Assembly: GCF_030814015.1 (NCBI RefSeq) | Contig: NZ_JAUSUL010000002.1 | Location: 434,001-498,000 of the forward strand | Origin: Amorphus orientalis | Lineage (GTDB): Bacteria > Pseudomonadota > Alphaproteobacteria > Rhizobiales > Amorphaceae | Reading direction: 5' to 3' | Length of the DNA stretch: 64,000 nt | In this document: piece after piece, positions 50,905-61,463 of the stretch | Position numbering within the stretch: position 1 is the stretch's first letter | Layout of the letters: every line of letters begins with the position of its first letter | Made by a program: the position numbers and the translations under genes | Notes under the pieces: model-generated | Databases searched by the model: none | Seen by the model: only the letters and a program-made list of their open reading frames with translations | What the model was told of the DNA's origin: nothing

Positions 50905-51726
50905 CTACTGGGCCGCGGCGTCGGTGCGCAGGGCATCCACGGCGATCAGGTCGCGCGTGGCGGTCTCGATATCGTCCTGCCGCATCAGGCTCTCGCCGAC
51001 CAGGAACGCATCGAAGCCGGCCCGGGAAAGCCGGGAGACGTCGTCGACGGAGTTGATGCCGGATTCGGCGACCAGGAGCCGGTTGCCCGGAATGTGCGGG
51101 GCGAGCCGCTCGGAGGTCTCCAGCGAGGTCTCGAAGGTCTTGAGGTTGCGGTTGTTCACGCCGATCAGGACGGCCGGAATCTCGATGGCGCGGGCGAGTT
51201 CCTCCGCGTCGTGGACCTCGATGAGGGCGTCCATGCCGAGATTGTGCGCCGTCTCGACGAGCCGGGTCGCCGTGGCGTCGTCGACGGCGGCCATGATGAC
51301 CAGGATCGCGTCCGCGCCCCAGGCCCGCGCCTCGAACACCTGATAGGGGTCGAACAGGAAGTCCTTGCGCAGGATCGGCAGCTCGACCGCCTCACGCACC
51401 GCCTTCAGGATCTCCGGTGAGCCCTGGAAAGAGGGGCCGTCGGTCAGCACCGACAGGCAGGAAGCGCCGCCGGCCATATAGGCGTTCGCGATCTCGGTCG
51501 GTTCGAAGTCTTCGCGGATGACACCCTTCGACGGGCTCGCCTTCTTGATCTCGGCGATGAGCCCGGGCCTGCCGGCTTCGATGGCCGCCTCGAGCGCAGC
51601 ACGGAAGCCGCGGGGCGGGGGCGCGTCGCGCGCTTCGGTCTCGATGTCCGCCTGAGGCACCGCGGCCTTGGCCGCTTCGATCTCTTCGCGCTTGTAGGCT
51701 TCGATCTTGCTCAGAATATCGGTCAT
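50905..51726 (-). CDS. trpC: indole-3-glycerol-phosphate synthase TrpC
   Basis: Fourth tryptophan biosynthesis step. The 273-residue TIM barrel has [60 protein letters not shown] and VAESGIN. It is monofunctional, not fused to TrpF. It starts 3 bp past the trpD stop. Confidence 0.97.
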   Translation of the reverse strand: MTDILSKIEAYKREEIEAAKAAVPQADIETEARDAPPPRGFRAALEAAIEAGRPGLIAEIKKASPSKGVIREDFEPTEIANAYMAGGASCLSVLTDGPSFQGSPEILKAVREAVELPILRKDFLFDPYQVFEARAWGADAILVIMAAVDDATATRLVETAHNLGMDALIEVHDAEELARAIEIPAVLIGVNNRNLKTFETSLETSERLAPHIPGNRLLVAESGINSVDDVSRLSRAGFDAFLVGESLMRQDDIETATRDLIAVDALRTDAAAQ

Positions 51727-51729
51727 TCA

Positions 51730-52743
51730 CTACTCGTTCGATGCCGCGATCAGCCGGCCGAGTGCGTCGAGCGCCCGGCCGCTGTCGATGGTCTCGGCCG
51801 CCAGCGCAACGCCCGCCTCGAGCGATGCGACACGGTCGGCGACCAGGAATGCCGCTCCCGCGTTCATCAGGACGATGTCGCGATAGGGACCGGCGCGTCC
51901 TTCCAGCACCTCGCGCAGCGCTGTGGCGTTTTTATGGGAGTCGCCCCCGATCAGCTCCGAAAGCGGCCAGCGCTGCAAGCCCACGTCCTCCGGCTTGATC
52001 GAAAAGGTCGACACCTCGCCGTTCTCGAGCGCGGCGACGTAGGTCTCCGAGGTGACCGTAATCTCGTCCAGCCCGTCGGCCCCGTGCACGATCCAGGCCT
52101 TGGCCGAGCCGAGCTTGCCGAGGGCGTGCGCCAGCGGCTCGATCCACTGCCTGTCGAACACGCCGACGAGCTGGCGGGAGACACCGGCCGGATTGGAAAG
52201 CGGACCGAGGATGTTGAAGATCGTCCGGGTGCCGAGTTCGACCCGCGTCGGGCCGACGTGCTTCATGGCGGCGTGGTGGGCGGGCGCGAACATGAAGCCG
52301 AGACCGGCTTCGCGGATGCAGGTGCCGATCCGCTCCGGCCCGATCTCGATGTCGATGCCGAGCGCGGTGAGCACATCGGCGGCACCCGATTTCGAGGAGA
52401 GGGCCCGGTTGCCGTGCTTGGCGACCGGGATGCCGGCGCCCGCGACGACGAACGCGGAGCAGGTGGAGACGTTGTAACTCCCCTTGGCGTCGCCCCCGGT
52501 TCCGACGATGTCGATGGCATCGGCCGGCGCGTCGACGCGGACCATCTTCTCGCGCATCGTCTCCACGGCGCCGGTGATCTCGTCGATGCTCTCGCCGCGC
52601 ACGCGCAGCGCCATCAGCAGTCCGCCCATCTGCGAAGGCGTGGCCTCGCCCGACATCATGATGTCGAATGCCCGGCGGGCCTCCTCGCGGCTCAGCGTGT
52701 CGCCCTGGGCGGCCTTGTCGAGAAGGGCCTTCAAGTCGGACAT
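51730..52743 (-). CDS. trpD: anthranilate phosphoribosyltransferase TrpD
   Basis: Second tryptophan step. The 337-residue enzyme has the PRPP loop [54 protein letters not shown] and [15 protein letters not shown]. No trpG lies next to it, consistent with a fused trpEG elsewhere. It heads the trpD-trpC-moaC-moeA operon. Confidence 0.97.
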   Translation of the reverse strand: MSDLKALLDKAAQGDTLSREEARRAFDIMMSGEATPSQMGGLLMALRVRGESIDEITGAVETMREKMVRVDAPADAIDIVGTGGDAKGSYNVSTCSAFVVAGAGIPVAKHGNRALSSKSGAADVLTALGIDIEIGPERIGTCIREAGLGFMFAPAHHAAMKHVGPTRVELGTRTIFNILGPLSNPAGVSRQLVGVFDRQWIEPLAHALGKLGSAKAWIVHGADGLDEITVTSETYVAALENGEVSTFSIKPEDVGLQRWPLSELIGGDSHKNATALREVLEGRAGPYRDIVLMNAGAAFLVADRVASLEAGVALAAETIDSGRALDALGRLIAASNE

Positions 52744-52809
52744 GCGCTGTCTCCCCCTAGCGACAGGGCCGTCTGTCCGACCCGGTCGCCCGATGGTCAG
52801 TCGATGGAC

Positions 52810-54702
52810 TTACGAGCCGGCGCCGCTACCCGGAACGCCGACGATCTGGTTCAGCATCTGCTGGTTCACCTGCACAGGCCGTTCCTGCTCGAGCGCCGAG
52901 ACATAGGCCCCGACCAGCGCATCGCCCAGCGACTGCTCCAGCCGCTGCCGCGCAGGAACGTTGTCGGCGGCTTCCGCGAAGAAGGCCGGGCGGTTTACCG
53001 ATGCGACCTGAAGCACAGCCTGCTGGCCCTGGGACGCGGTGGTGGTTGCCACGGTGTCCTGCGGACCGGAGAACGCCTCGGACACGGCAGCGGACGGAAG
53101 GCCGTTGATGCTGCCCTGCCGGGTGAACGGCTCCGATGTCTGCAGGGTCGCACCCAGCGAATCGGCCACGGCGTCGATGCTCTCGCCGTTGCGGATGCGT
53201 TCGGCCGCCTCGTCGGCCGCCTCGGCGATCCGTGTGGCGACCTGATCCTCGGTCCAGGCGGCGAAGACCTGTCCGCGGACCTCGTCGAGCTCCCGGTCGC
53301 GGGCCGGCGTCACGTCGCTGACCCGGTACCAGACATAGTCGGTCGAGCTGACCTGGATCGGCGGATTGTCGGCGCCGACCTCCGTGTCGAAGGCGTCGGA
53401 GAGGAGCTCCTGCTTGGCCGGAAGCTGGACGGTGCTGCCATCGGGGGCGGCACCGGCGGCACTGACGGCCGGCACGTTGCGCAGCGACAGGCCAAACCGG
53501 TCGGCGACCTCGGCGATCGTGGCGCCGCCGGCGAAGGCGTCCTCAACCTCGTCGTAGAGATCGACCACCTCGTCCTGGGCCGCCTGGCGGGCGAGCCGGT
53601 CACGGATCGAGCCTGCGACCTCCTCCAGGGGCTGGCGGTCGGCCTGCTGGATCTCGCTCACGCGCACCAGCACGGTTCCGAACCGCCCGTCGACGATCTC
53701 GGTGCCGGGTTCCTCCATCGAGAACGCGGCGTCGGCCACGGCCGGATCGACGATGTCGGAGCGGCTGACCACGCCGAGATCGACGTCGTTCATGGTCCGC
53801 CCGGCGGCGGTGAGGACCTCCTGGAAGGTCCCGCCCGACGACAGCGTGTCGGCGGCGTCCTCGGCCTCAGCGCGGTCGCCGAACACCACCTGCTGGACGT
53901 GGCGGCGCTCCGGCGTGCCGAACTCGCCGGATTCGTACGCCTGGCGAACGTCGTCCTCGCTGACCGAAGCGGGATCGGCAAGGGTGTCGGCATTGACCTG
54001 AAGGATGTTCAGCGCGCGGTATTCCGGCGCGGCGAACCGGCCCTTGTTCTCATCGTAGAAGGTGCTCAGCTCCTCTTCGGTCGGGTCGGCAATGGCGGCG
54101 ATCGAATCGCGCCCCACCAGGAAGAAGCGGATCGTCCGCTCCTCGTTGCTGTACTGGTTGAGGGCGGCAAGATAGGCGGTCGGCACGTCCAGACCGCCGA
54201 ACAGCCCGTCGACGAGCTGACGGCGATCCATGAGTTCGCGCTGGTCCTCGATGTAGCCGTCCTCGTCCAGACCGTTGGCGGCCAGGATCTGCTGGAAGCG
54301 CGACCGGTTGAAGGAGCCGTCGGGCCCCTGGAACGTCTCGTCGCTGCGGATGGCCTGGGCGACCCGCTCGTCGCCGACATCGATCCCGTAGTCCTTGGTC
54401 GCATCGGTCAGCAGCGCGTCAGTGGCCAGCTGCGACAGCACCCGCTGAGGCAGGCCGAACTGGATCGCCTCGTCGGCCGGGATCGGACGCCCGGCCTGCT
54501 GGCTCAGCCGCTGGACGGCGCGGTTGTAGTCGCGCTGGAAATCGGTCGCGGTGATCTCGGTGTTGCCGACACGGGCGAGCTGATTGGCCCCGAATCCCCG
54601 GAAGATGTCGGCGATGCCCCAGATCGCGAAGCTGAGGACGAGAAGCGCGATGAGGAGTTTGGCGAGCCAGGTGCTGGCGCCGCGCCGCAGTTGGGTGAGC
54701 AT
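52810..54702 (-). CDS. ppiD: PpiD-like membrane-anchored foldase
   Basis: The 630-residue protein has one N-terminal membrane helix (KLLIALLVLSFAIWGIADIF) after a short cytoplasmic stretch, then a SurA/PpiD N-terminal helical domain. This is followed by a long middle containing the parvulin-type region (QQVVFGDRAEAEDAADTL, FQEVLTAAGRTMNDVDLG) and a second helical domain. It would help periplasmic proteins fold after export. It lies just upstream of trpD and is divergent from tpiA. Confidence 0.88.
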   Translation of the reverse strand: MLTQLRRGASTWLAKLLIALLVLSFAIWGIADIFRGFGANQLARVGNTEITATDFQRDYNRAVQRLSQQAGRPIPADEAIQFGLPQRVLSQLATDALLTDATKDYGIDVGDERVAQAIRSDETFQGPDGSFNRSRFQQILAANGLDEDGYIEDQRELMDRRQLVDGLFGGLDVPTAYLAALNQYSNEERTIRFFLVGRDSIAAIADPTEEELSTFYDENKGRFAAPEYRALNILQVNADTLADPASVSEDDVRQAYESGEFGTPERRHVQQVVFGDRAEAEDAADTLSSGGTFQEVLTAAGRTMNDVDLGVVSRSDIVDPAVADAAFSMEEPGTEIVDGRFGTVLVRVSEIQQADRQPLEEVAGSIRDRLARQAAQDEVVDLYDEVEDAFAGGATIAEVADRFGLSLRNVPAVSAAGAAPDGSTVQLPAKQELLSDAFDTEVGADNPPIQVSSTDYVWYRVSDVTPARDRELDEVRGQVFAAWTEDQVATRIAEAADEAAERIRNGESIDAVADSLGATLQTSEPFTRQGSINGLPSAAVSEAFSGPQDTVATTTASQGQQAVLQVASVNRPAFFAEAADNVPARQRLEQSLGDALVGAYVSALEQERPVQVNQQMLNQIVGVPGSGAGS

Positions 54703-54896
54703 GAAAAAGGATCAACCGTTGTTATGGGTTCGCCGGTGAACTCGAGGCTGTCAGGGCGGCGGATCATAGAAAGGCCGGTGCCTGCGAGCAAGCGTATGGA
54801 CTTGTCGGCCGAACACGGTGTTTTGTTGGACCACGATGGGGCGGTAAACCCGGCCCCGCACATGTGCGCTTCGGAAACAGAAATGGGAGGACGGGC

Positions 54897-55649
54897 GTGA
54901 CGTCCAAGTTGATCGCCGGCAATTGGAAAATGAATGGTCTGGCGCAGTCGATCGCCGAGCTTGAGGGGGTGATCGCCGGACGCTCGGACATCGCCGGCGA
55001 CACCGAACTCCTGTTGTGCCCGCCGGCGACGCTCGTCGCCGCCTTCGCGATGCGGGCCCAGGGGACCGGCGTGCGGATCGGCGGCCAGGACTGCCATACG
55101 GAGGCGAGCGGCGCTCACACCGGCGACATCTCGGCGGAAATGCTGGCTGACGCCGGGGCGAGCCACGTGATCGTCGGTCACTCGGAGCGGCGCGCCGACC
55201 ACGGCGAAAGCGACGAAACGGTGCGGGCGAAGGTCGAGGCGGCCTGGCGGGCCGGCCTCGTGGCCATCGCCTGCGTCGGCGAGACGGAGGCAGAGCGCGA
55301 CGCCGGCCAGGCTCTCGATGTGGTGCGCCGGCAGCTGGCGGGATCGCTGCCTGACGGGGCGACCGCAGACACGCTCGTCGTCGCCTATGAGCCGGTCTGG
55401 GCGATCGGAACCGGGAGGACGCCGACGGACGACGACGTGGCGGCGGTCCATGCGGCGATCCGGTCGACGCTCGAAGAGCGTTTCGGCGAGGCCGGAAAAT
55501 CGATCAAGATCCTCTATGGCGGCTCGGTGAAGCCGGCCAATGCCGCAGCACTTCTCGCCATCGACCACGTGGACGGTGCGCTCGTCGGCGGGGCGAGCCT
55601 GAAGGCGTCCGACTTCCTCGCGATCGCAGAAGGGGCGTCCGCGTCATGA
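54897..55649 (+). CDS. tpiA: triosephosphate isomerase
   Basis: Interconverts glyceraldehyde-3-phosphate and dihydroxyacetone phosphate. The 250-residue barrel has IAGNWKMNG (Lys11), VIVGHSERR with the catalytic His, [11 protein letters not shown] with Glu and the phosphate loop [10 protein letters not shown]. It starts at GTG, with a GGGAGG ribosome-binding site. Many rhizobia have secG and pyrG after tpiA; here an alpha/beta hydrolase overlaps its end instead. Confidence 0.97.
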   Translation: MTSKLIAGNWKMNGLAQSIAELEGVIAGRSDIAGDTELLLCPPATLVAAFAMRAQGTGVRIGGQDCHTEASGAHTGDISAEMLADAGASHVIVGHSERRADHGESDETVRAKVEAAWRAGLVAIACVGETEAERDAGQALDVVRRQLAGSLPDGATADTLVVAYEPVWAIGTGRTPTDDDVAAVHAAIRSTLEERFGEAGKSIKILYGGSVKPANAAALLAIDHVDGALVGGASLKASDFLAIAEGASAS

Positions 55650-56350
55650 TGGTTCCCCTGGTCTTCATTCCCGGACTGGCCTGCACGGAGCTGCTCTTCG
55701 AGCCTGTGGTCGGGGAGATCGGAGACCGGGTCACCATGCAGATCGTCGACCATCGCGGTCCGGACACGATGGAGGCGATCGTCGACCAGATCCTGGCGAA
55801 CGCACCCTCCTATTTCGCCCTCGCCGGGCTTTCGATGGGGGGCTATCTGGCGATGGAACTCGCTCTGAGGGCGCCGGACCGGATCGAGCGGCTGGCGCTG
55901 CTCAACACCAAGATCCGGCCGGACACACCCGACGAGAGGGCGAATCGCGAAGCGCTGATCGAACTGGCCGAAGCGGAGGGTATGGAGGCGGTCGCCGACC
56001 GGCTGATGCCGCGTCTGCTCCACCCCGACCGGCTCGCCGATCCGGATCTCGTCGATCGGGTCCGCCGCATGGCGGTGGACACGGGCGCGGACGTCTTCGT
56101 GGCGCAGGAACGCGCGCTGCTGACCCGCGAGGATATCAGCGGACGGGCTGGAGAAATCCGCATGCCGACGATGGTGCTTGTCGGGGATGCAGACCAGCTC
56201 ACGCCGCCGGAGATGGGTCAGGAAATCGACGCGGCGCTTCCCAACAGCAACCTCGTGACGATCGAGGCGTGCGGACATTTGTCGTCGCTGGAACGTCCGA
56301 CCGAGGTCGCCCAGGCGCTGGCTACCTGGCTGGGTTTGGCGCGGATCTAG
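55646..56350 (+). CDS. alpha/beta hydrolase
   Basis: The 234-residue protein has the nucleophile elbow GLSMGG (Ser63), an acidic residue in GDADQLTP and the His in [10 protein letters not shown], giving a full catalytic triad. No signal peptide. Its ATG overlaps the tpiA stop, so it is cotranslated with it. Substrate unknown; family members are esterases, lactonases or similar. Confidence 0.9.
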   Translation: MMVPLVFIPGLACTELLFEPVVGEIGDRVTMQIVDHRGPDTMEAIVDQILANAPSYFALAGLSMGGYLAMELALRAPDRIERLALLNTKIRPDTPDERANREALIELAEAEGMEAVADRLMPRLLHPDRLADPDLVDRVRRMAVDTGADVFVAQERALLTREDISGRAGEIRMPTMVLVGDADQLTPPEMGQEIDAALPNSNLVTIEACGHLSSLERPTEVAQALATWLGLARI

Positions 56351-56354
56351 CCTG

Positions 56355-56888
56355 ATGGCCTGGCAGAAGCTTTCGATCAACGAGGCCGAGGCGCACCCGC
56401 TCTACGGGGTGAAGGGGCCGTTGCGGGTCTTTCTGATCCTGTTCGTGCTTGGCGGGCTGTTCGGCCTGCTGCAGCTCTTTCTGCCGGACCCGCGCGGCTT
56501 CGCCCAGCTGTTCGGTCCCTTCGACCGGCAGGTCCACTACGTGGATTCGTTCGTCGGGCTGGTGCTCGCCGTCGTTGCGGTCCTGGGCCTGAATCGCTCG
56601 CCACTGTTCGGATCGCTGATCGTTCCAGCCCTGCTCCTGCGCTATTTCGCGACCATCCTCATCGCGTCGGTGTTTCACTTCGAAGCGCCGGAAGCGCCAT
56701 CGATGACGGCCGACCTGATGACGCAATCGATCCTGGTCGCGATCGGAGTCGGCGGGATCGTCTGCGCCCTGCTGTGCTGGTATTTCCTGCGCTCCAGGCG
56801 CGTGAACGTCACTTACCGCTACCGTATTCCGGCCGATCCGAAGGTGCTGGCGCAAGCAAATCCCGACCCGTGGGCGCGCTTTCGCTAG
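56355..56888 (+). CDS. four-helix membrane protein, function unknown
   Basis: A 177-residue protein with about four membrane helices (PLRVFLILFVLGGLFGLLQLF, SFVGLVLAVVAVLGL, LFGSLIVPALLLRYFATILI, ILVAIGVGGIVCALLCWYFL) and a charged C-terminus. The YGVKGPLRVFLIL start loosely resembles DUF2569 proteins, which I cannot confirm. It lies 4 bp after the hydrolase gene, and its stop overlaps the stop of the convergent dehydrogenase gene. Confidence 0.7.
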   Translation: MAWQKLSINEAEAHPLYGVKGPLRVFLILFVLGGLFGLLQLFLPDPRGFAQLFGPFDRQVHYVDSFVGLVLAVVAVLGLNRSPLFGSLIVPALLLRYFATILIASVFHFEAPEAPSMTADLMTQSILVAIGVGGIVCALLCWYFLRSRRVNVTYRYRIPADPKVLAQANPDPWARFR

Positions 56889-57856
56889 TCGATCGGCACC
56901 GCGGTCGGCACCGGCCGCCCTTCCAGATGCGCCGCCAGATTGTCGATGACGAGCCGGATCGTCGCGGTCACTGCCTCCGGGGAATGGCCGGCGATGTGCG
57001 GGGTGAGCAGGATGTTCGGAAGGTCCGCCAGCTCGGCAGGGACTTCCGGCTCTCCGTCGACGACATCGAGAGCAGCGCCCGCGATGGTCTTTCTCCTCAA
57101 GGCGTCGATCAGCGCAGCCGTGTCGACCACGCTGCCGCGCGAGACATTGACCAGATATCCGTCGGGTCCGAGGGCCGAAAGGAACTCCGCGTCGACGAGA
57201 TGGCGGGTTTCCGGGCCGCCGGGCGTGGCGACCACGACGATCTCGGCCCACTCCGCGAGCGCCCGCGGATCCGCGAAATAGGTGTGGTCGACGTCGTCGC
57301 GGCGTGTCCGGGCGCTGTAGGCTATGGGTGTCGCGAACCCGCCCGCCGCGCGGCCGGCCGTCTCGCGGCCGATACGCCCGAACCCGAGGATACCCAGACG
57401 CCGTCCGGACAGGGTCGGGTGCAGCCGGCTGTTTCGATAGGTTTTCCAGGCACCGGTGCGCGCGGCGCGGTCGGCGGCCGGGATGTCGTGAAGCATGGCA
57501 AGGATCAGCGCGATCGCATGGTCGGCAACCTGGGGCGCGTTGGCGCCGGGACTGAAGGTGACGACAACCCCCCGGCCGCGTGCCGCAGCACGGTCGATGT
57601 TCTCGTAGCCGGCGCCAAGCGCGCAGATCATCTCAAGCTTCGGATAGAGCTCCATTTCAGCCGCCGACAACCCGCGCGAACCGCTGGTCAGGACAAAGCG
57701 GAGGTCGTCTGCCACCCTGCGGTTGGCAGCCTCGAAATCCGACCGTTCCCAGCCCGGGATCGGATCGAATCCGGCCTCTTCGAACAGACGCAGATAGGCC
57801 GGCTGGATCGGATGGAGAACGAGCAGAGGGTGCAGGGACTGGCTGGTCTTGGGCAT
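56885..57856 (-). CDS. D-2-hydroxyacid dehydrogenase
   Basis: The 323-residue NAD(P)-dependent enzyme has the Rossmann motif GILGFGRIGRETA and the catalytic Arg (NVSRGSVVD), Glu (DVVDGEPEVP) and His (TPHIAGHSPEA). Such enzymes reduce glyoxylate, hydroxypyruvate or other 2-oxoacids. ATG 57856 was chosen because the conserved fold begins about 10 residues later. It is divergent from the LhgO-like oxidase, so both may act on 2-hydroxyacids. Confidence 0.88.
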   Translation of the reverse strand: MPKTSQSLHPLLVLHPIQPAYLRLFEEAGFDPIPGWERSDFEAANRRVADDLRFVLTSGSRGLSAAEMELYPKLEMICALGAGYENIDRAAARGRGVVVTFSPGANAPQVADHAIALILAMLHDIPAADRAARTGAWKTYRNSRLHPTLSGRRLGILGFGRIGRETAGRAAGGFATPIAYSARTRRDDVDHTYFADPRALAEWAEIVVVATPGGPETRHLVDAEFLSALGPDGYLVNVSRGSVVDTAALIDALRRKTIAGAALDVVDGEPEVPAELADLPNILLTPHIAGHSPEAVTATIRLVIDNLAAHLEGRPVPTAVPID

Positions 57857-57995
57857 GATGTCTCCGGTGAGGAGGATTCGGTCGGACGGAGCGGACTGCT
57901 CCCCTGAGCCGTCAGAAGCGACGCGAAACGCCTCGACCGGCGAGGCAAAGGGCCGGGCGCGATGAAGGGCTTCCCGTGCCTTGTAAGGAGCGGAC

Positions 57996-59096
57996 ATGGA
58001 CGACGTCGAGTGTGTCGTGATCGGGGCCGGCGTCATCGGGCTGGCAGTGGCGCGCGAGCTTGCCGAAAGCGGTCGCGAGACCATCGTGCTGGAGGCCGAG
58101 GGCGGAATCGGCACCGGCATTTCCAGCCGCAACAGCGAGGTCATCCATGCCGGGATCTACTATCCGGCGGGCTCGCGGAAGGCAGCGTTCTGCGTGCGCG
58201 GGCGGCGGATGCTCTACGCCTATTGCGAGGCGAGGGGGGTGCCGCACCGGCAGACCGGCAAGCTGATCGTCGCGACCGAACCGGACCAGATCCCGGTGCT
58301 GGAAGCCACACTTGAGAAGGCGCGGGCGAACGGCGTGGAAGGCATGCGGCTTCTGTCGAAGCGGGAGGTCGAAGCCCTGGAGCCCGAATGCCGGGCGGAG
58401 GCCGCGCTTCAATCGGACACGACCGGGATCCTCGACGCGCACGCCTTCATGTTGGCCCTTCAGGGCGACGCCGAGGCTGCTGGCGCCGCGATCGCGTTCC
58501 AGGCGCCGCTGGAGCGGGGCGAGGCCGGCTCGGACGGCATCGTGATCGAGGCCGGCGGGACGCGGCTTCGGGCGAAAACGGTGGTCAACTGCGCCGGGCT
58601 CCACGCGACCGAGGTCGCGTCGCGGATCGACGGCGTGGCGCCCTCATCGATCCCGCCGCTCCACTATGCCAAGGGCAACTATGTGTCGCTTGCCGGCCGC
58701 GCGCCGTTCTCCCGGCTGATCTATCCGGTTCCGGAGCCGGGTGGTCTCGGCGTGCATCTGACACTCGATCTCGGCGGGCAGGCACGGTTCGGACCGGACG
58801 TGGAATGGGTCGATGACCTCGACTACGAGGTGAGCACGGATCGGCTCGATGCCTTTGTCGAGGCGATCCGGCGTTACTGGCCGGACGTCCCGATCGACAA
58901 GCTGCATCCGTCCTATTCGGGTATCCGTCCGAAGATCGGCCCGGATCCGGCCGCGTTCCATGATTTCGTTATCCAGGACGCCGACGCCCACGGCGTGCCC
59001 GGCCTGATCAATCTCTACGGGATCGAATCGCCGGGCCTGACCTCGAGCCTGGCGATCGCGGAGCATGTCCTGGAGTTGGTCGACGCGAGGGGATAG
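57996..59096 (+). CDS. FAD-dependent 2-hydroxyacid (L-2-hydroxyglutarate-type) oxidoreductase
   Basis: The 366-residue flavoprotein has the FAD-binding [18 protein letters not shown], then [36 protein letters not shown] and the C-terminal [29 protein letters not shown]. These match LhgO-type L-2-hydroxyglutarate oxidases in the DAO superfamily, which feed electrons to quinone. The exact substrate cannot be fixed. Confidence 0.85.
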   Translation: MDDVECVVIGAGVIGLAVARELAESGRETIVLEAEGGIGTGISSRNSEVIHAGIYYPAGSRKAAFCVRGRRMLYAYCEARGVPHRQTGKLIVATEPDQIPVLEATLEKARANGVEGMRLLSKREVEALEPECRAEAALQSDTTGILDAHAFMLALQGDAEAAGAAIAFQAPLERGEAGSDGIVIEAGGTRLRAKTVVNCAGLHATEVASRIDGVAPSSIPPLHYAKGNYVSLAGRAPFSRLIYPVPEPGGLGVHLTLDLGGQARFGPDVEWVDDLDYEVSTDRLDAFVEAIRRYWPDVPIDKLHPSYSGIRPKIGPDPAAFHDFVIQDADAHGVPGLINLYGIESPGLTSSLAIAEHVLELVDARG

Positions 59097-59172
59097 GCGG
59101 AGCCTGCAAGGCCGAAAAACGGCAAGGTCTGGCACGGCCGGGATCGCGCGCGTCTTCTTCGGAAGTGACGGG

Positions 59173-59391
59173 TCAGGAGCCGAGCTTCGCCGGCCACGGC
59201 GGAAGGTTCATCGCCAGGGCCGAGCAGGCGAGGGCAACGGTGTAGGGGATTGGAGCCGGGTTGCCGTCGCGGCGAACGCCGGGCTCATAGTTCTCGATGG
59301 TGCCGACTGAAAGCCCGAGCGCCTCGGCAGCGATCCGTTGGGACTTGAACCCGCAGTGGGCGCGCCAGTTCTTGAAGTCTTCCGGTGTCAT
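59173..59391 (-). CDS. small XRE-like helix-turn-helix protein
   Basis: A 72-residue protein whose middle, SQRIAAEALGLSVGTIENYEPG, has the shape of an XRE/Cro recognition helix. There is no further domain; the C-terminus is Ala/Pro-rich. It starts 11 bp past the parE stop, with GGGGA before the ATG, so it is probably coexpressed with topoisomerase IV. DNA binding inferred; the target is unknown. Confidence 0.65.
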   Translation of the reverse strand: MTPEDFKNWRAHCGFKSQRIAAEALGLSVGTIENYEPGVRRDGNPAPIPYTVALACSALAMNLPPWPAKLGS

Positions 59392-59402
59392 GGCGTCCCC
59401 GC

Positions 59403-61463
59403 TCAGACGTCCAGCGCTTCGAGGTCCGCGAAGGCTGCGTGCTCCTGGATGAAAGCGAAGCGCGCCTCGGCCTTGTTGCCCATCAGCCGGTCGACGGTCT
59501 CCGACGTCTCGTCGGCCTCCTCGGCGACCACGACGCGCAGCAGCGTGCGGGTCTTCGGGTCCATCGTGGTTTCCTTGAGCTGGCCGGGAAGCATCTCGCC
59601 GAGACCCTTGAAGCGGCCCGTCTCGATCTTCTTGTTGGCGTCGAACTCGGTGCGCAGCAACTCCTCGCGGTGGGCGTCGTCGCGGGCATAGAGCGTCTTG
59701 GAGCCCTGGGTCATCCGGTAGAGGGGAGGGGCGGCCAGATAGAGCCGGCCGGACCGCACAAGCCCCGGGGTCTCGCGGTAGAAGAAGGTGATCAGCAGGG
59801 ACGCGATGTGGGCGCCGTCCACGTCGGCGTCCGTCATGATGATGATCCGCTCGTAGCGCAGGTCTTCCAGCCGGAACGCGGACCGCGTCGAGCAGCCGAG
59901 CGCCAGCATCAGGTCGGCGAGCTGCTGATTCTGGGCGAGCTTGTCGCGTCCCGCACTCGCGACGTTCAGGATCTTGCCGCGCAGGGGCAGCACGGCCTGG
60001 GTGGCGCGGGCGCGGGCCTGCTTGGCGGAACCGCCGGCCGAATCGCCCTCCACGATGAAGATCTCGGTGCCTTCCGCCTGGTTGGCGGTGCAGTCGGCCA
60101 GCTTGCCGGGCAGCCGCAGCTTGCGGGTGGCGCTGCGTCGCTGGACGTCGCGCTCCTGCTTGCGCTTCAGCCGCTCGTCGGCCCGGTCGATCGCGGCTTC
60201 CAGGATCTGGCTCGCCCGGCCGGGGTCCTCGGCCAGAAAGTGGTCGAAGGCGTCGCGGACGGCCTGCTCGACGATCTTCACCGCCTCGTTGGAGGCGAGC
60301 TTGTCCTTGGTCTGGCCGACGAATTCCGGCTCGCGGACGAACACCGACAGCATGCCGGCGACGAGGCCCATCAGGTCGTCGCCGGTGACCTGCGCCGCCT
60401 TCTTCTGGCCGATGCGCTCCGCGTGGGCCTTGAGCCCCTTCAGAAGCGCAGCGCGCAGGCCCTGCTCGTGGGTGCCGCCCTCAGGTGTAGGCACGGTGTT
60501 GCAGTAGGACTGGGTGAAGCCGTCGAACAGCACGAAGCCGACCGCCCATTCCACCGAACCGTGCTTGCCGGAGGTGCCGGTGCGGCCCGAGAAGACGGTC
60601 TCGACGACCCGGCGCTCGCCCTTGAGGCGCTCTTCCAGATAGTCCGACAGGCCGCCGGGAAAGCGGAACACGGCCTCGGCCGGAACGTCGTCGCGGGCAA
60701 GTTCCGGCGCGCAGGCCCAGCGGATCTCCACACCGGCGAACAGATAGGCCTTGGCGCGCGCCATGCGCAGGACGCGGGCGGCGTCGAAATGAATGGCGGT
60801 GCCGAAGATCTCCGGATCGGGCCAGAAGCGGACGGTGGTGCCGCGCCGGTTCATGACCTCGCCGCAGTCCTCGATCTGACCGACCGGCAGGCCGCGTTCG
60901 AAGCTCTGCTTGTAGAGCCGGCGTCCGCGCGCGACCTCCACGTCCAGCCGTGTCGACAGGGCGTTCACCACCGACACGCCGACGCCGTGAAGTCCGCCCG
61001 ATGCCTCGTAGGCCTTGGAGCCGAACTTTCCGCCAGCATGCAGCGTGGTCATGATGACCTCGAGCGCCGAGCGGTCGGGAAAGCGCGGATGCGGATCGAC
61101 CGGAATGCCGCGGCCGTTGTCGGAGACGGAGATGCTGCCGTCGGTGTCGAGATAGATCTCGATCCGGCTGGCATGGCCGGCGACCGCCTCGTCCATGGAG
61201 TTGTCGAGCACCTCGGCGAAGAGGTGATGGAGGGCCTTGGCGTCGGTGCCGCCGATATACATGCCAGGCCGGCGCCGGACCGGTTCCAGGCCTTCCAGGA
61301 CCTCGATGTCGGCCGCCGAGTAGCCGCCGTCGCTTTCCTGCACCATCGGCGCCGCGGTCCGGCGCTGGGACGGCTGGGGCCGCGGTGCCGGACGGCTCGG
61401 CTCGGATGCCGGCTTGCCGCTGGAGGGCTGGGCAGGAGCAAACAGGTCGTCGCTGTTCGACAT
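59403..61463 (-). CDS. parE: DNA topoisomerase IV subunit B ParE
   Basis: Subunit of the decatenating type IIA topoisomerase. The 686-residue protein has a Pro/Ser-rich leader, then the GHKL ATPase (EVLEGLEPVRRRPGMYIGG, EVLDNSMDEAVAG, VSDNGRGIPV, GGLHGVGVSVVNALS) and the TOPRIM domain (EIFIVEGDSAGGSAKQA, ILNVASAG, IIIMTDADVDGAHI). Length and YIGGTDAKALHHL favour ParE over GyrB. ATG 61463 is the only start near the conserved part. Confidence 0.95.
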   Translation of the reverse strand: MSNSDDLFAPAQPSSGKPASEPSRPAPRPQPSQRRTAAPMVQESDGGYSAADIEVLEGLEPVRRRPGMYIGGTDAKALHHLFAEVLDNSMDEAVAGHASRIEIYLDTDGSISVSDNGRGIPVDPHPRFPDRSALEVIMTTLHAGGKFGSKAYEASGGLHGVGVSVVNALSTRLDVEVARGRRLYKQSFERGLPVGQIEDCGEVMNRRGTTVRFWPDPEIFGTAIHFDAARVLRMARAKAYLFAGVEIRWACAPELARDDVPAEAVFRFPGGLSDYLEERLKGERRVVETVFSGRTGTSGKHGSVEWAVGFVLFDGFTQSYCNTVPTPEGGTHEQGLRAALLKGLKAHAERIGQKKAAQVTGDDLMGLVAGMLSVFVREPEFVGQTKDKLASNEAVKIVEQAVRDAFDHFLAEDPGRASQILEAAIDRADERLKRKQERDVQRRSATRKLRLPGKLADCTANQAEGTEIFIVEGDSAGGSAKQARARATQAVLPLRGKILNVASAGRDKLAQNQQLADLMLALGCSTRSAFRLEDLRYERIIIMTDADVDGAHIASLLITFFYRETPGLVRSGRLYLAAPPLYRMTQGSKTLYARDDAHREELLRTEFDANKKIETGRFKGLGEMLPGQLKETTMDPKTRTLLRVVVAEEADETSETVDRLMGNKAEARFAFIQEHAAFADLEALDV

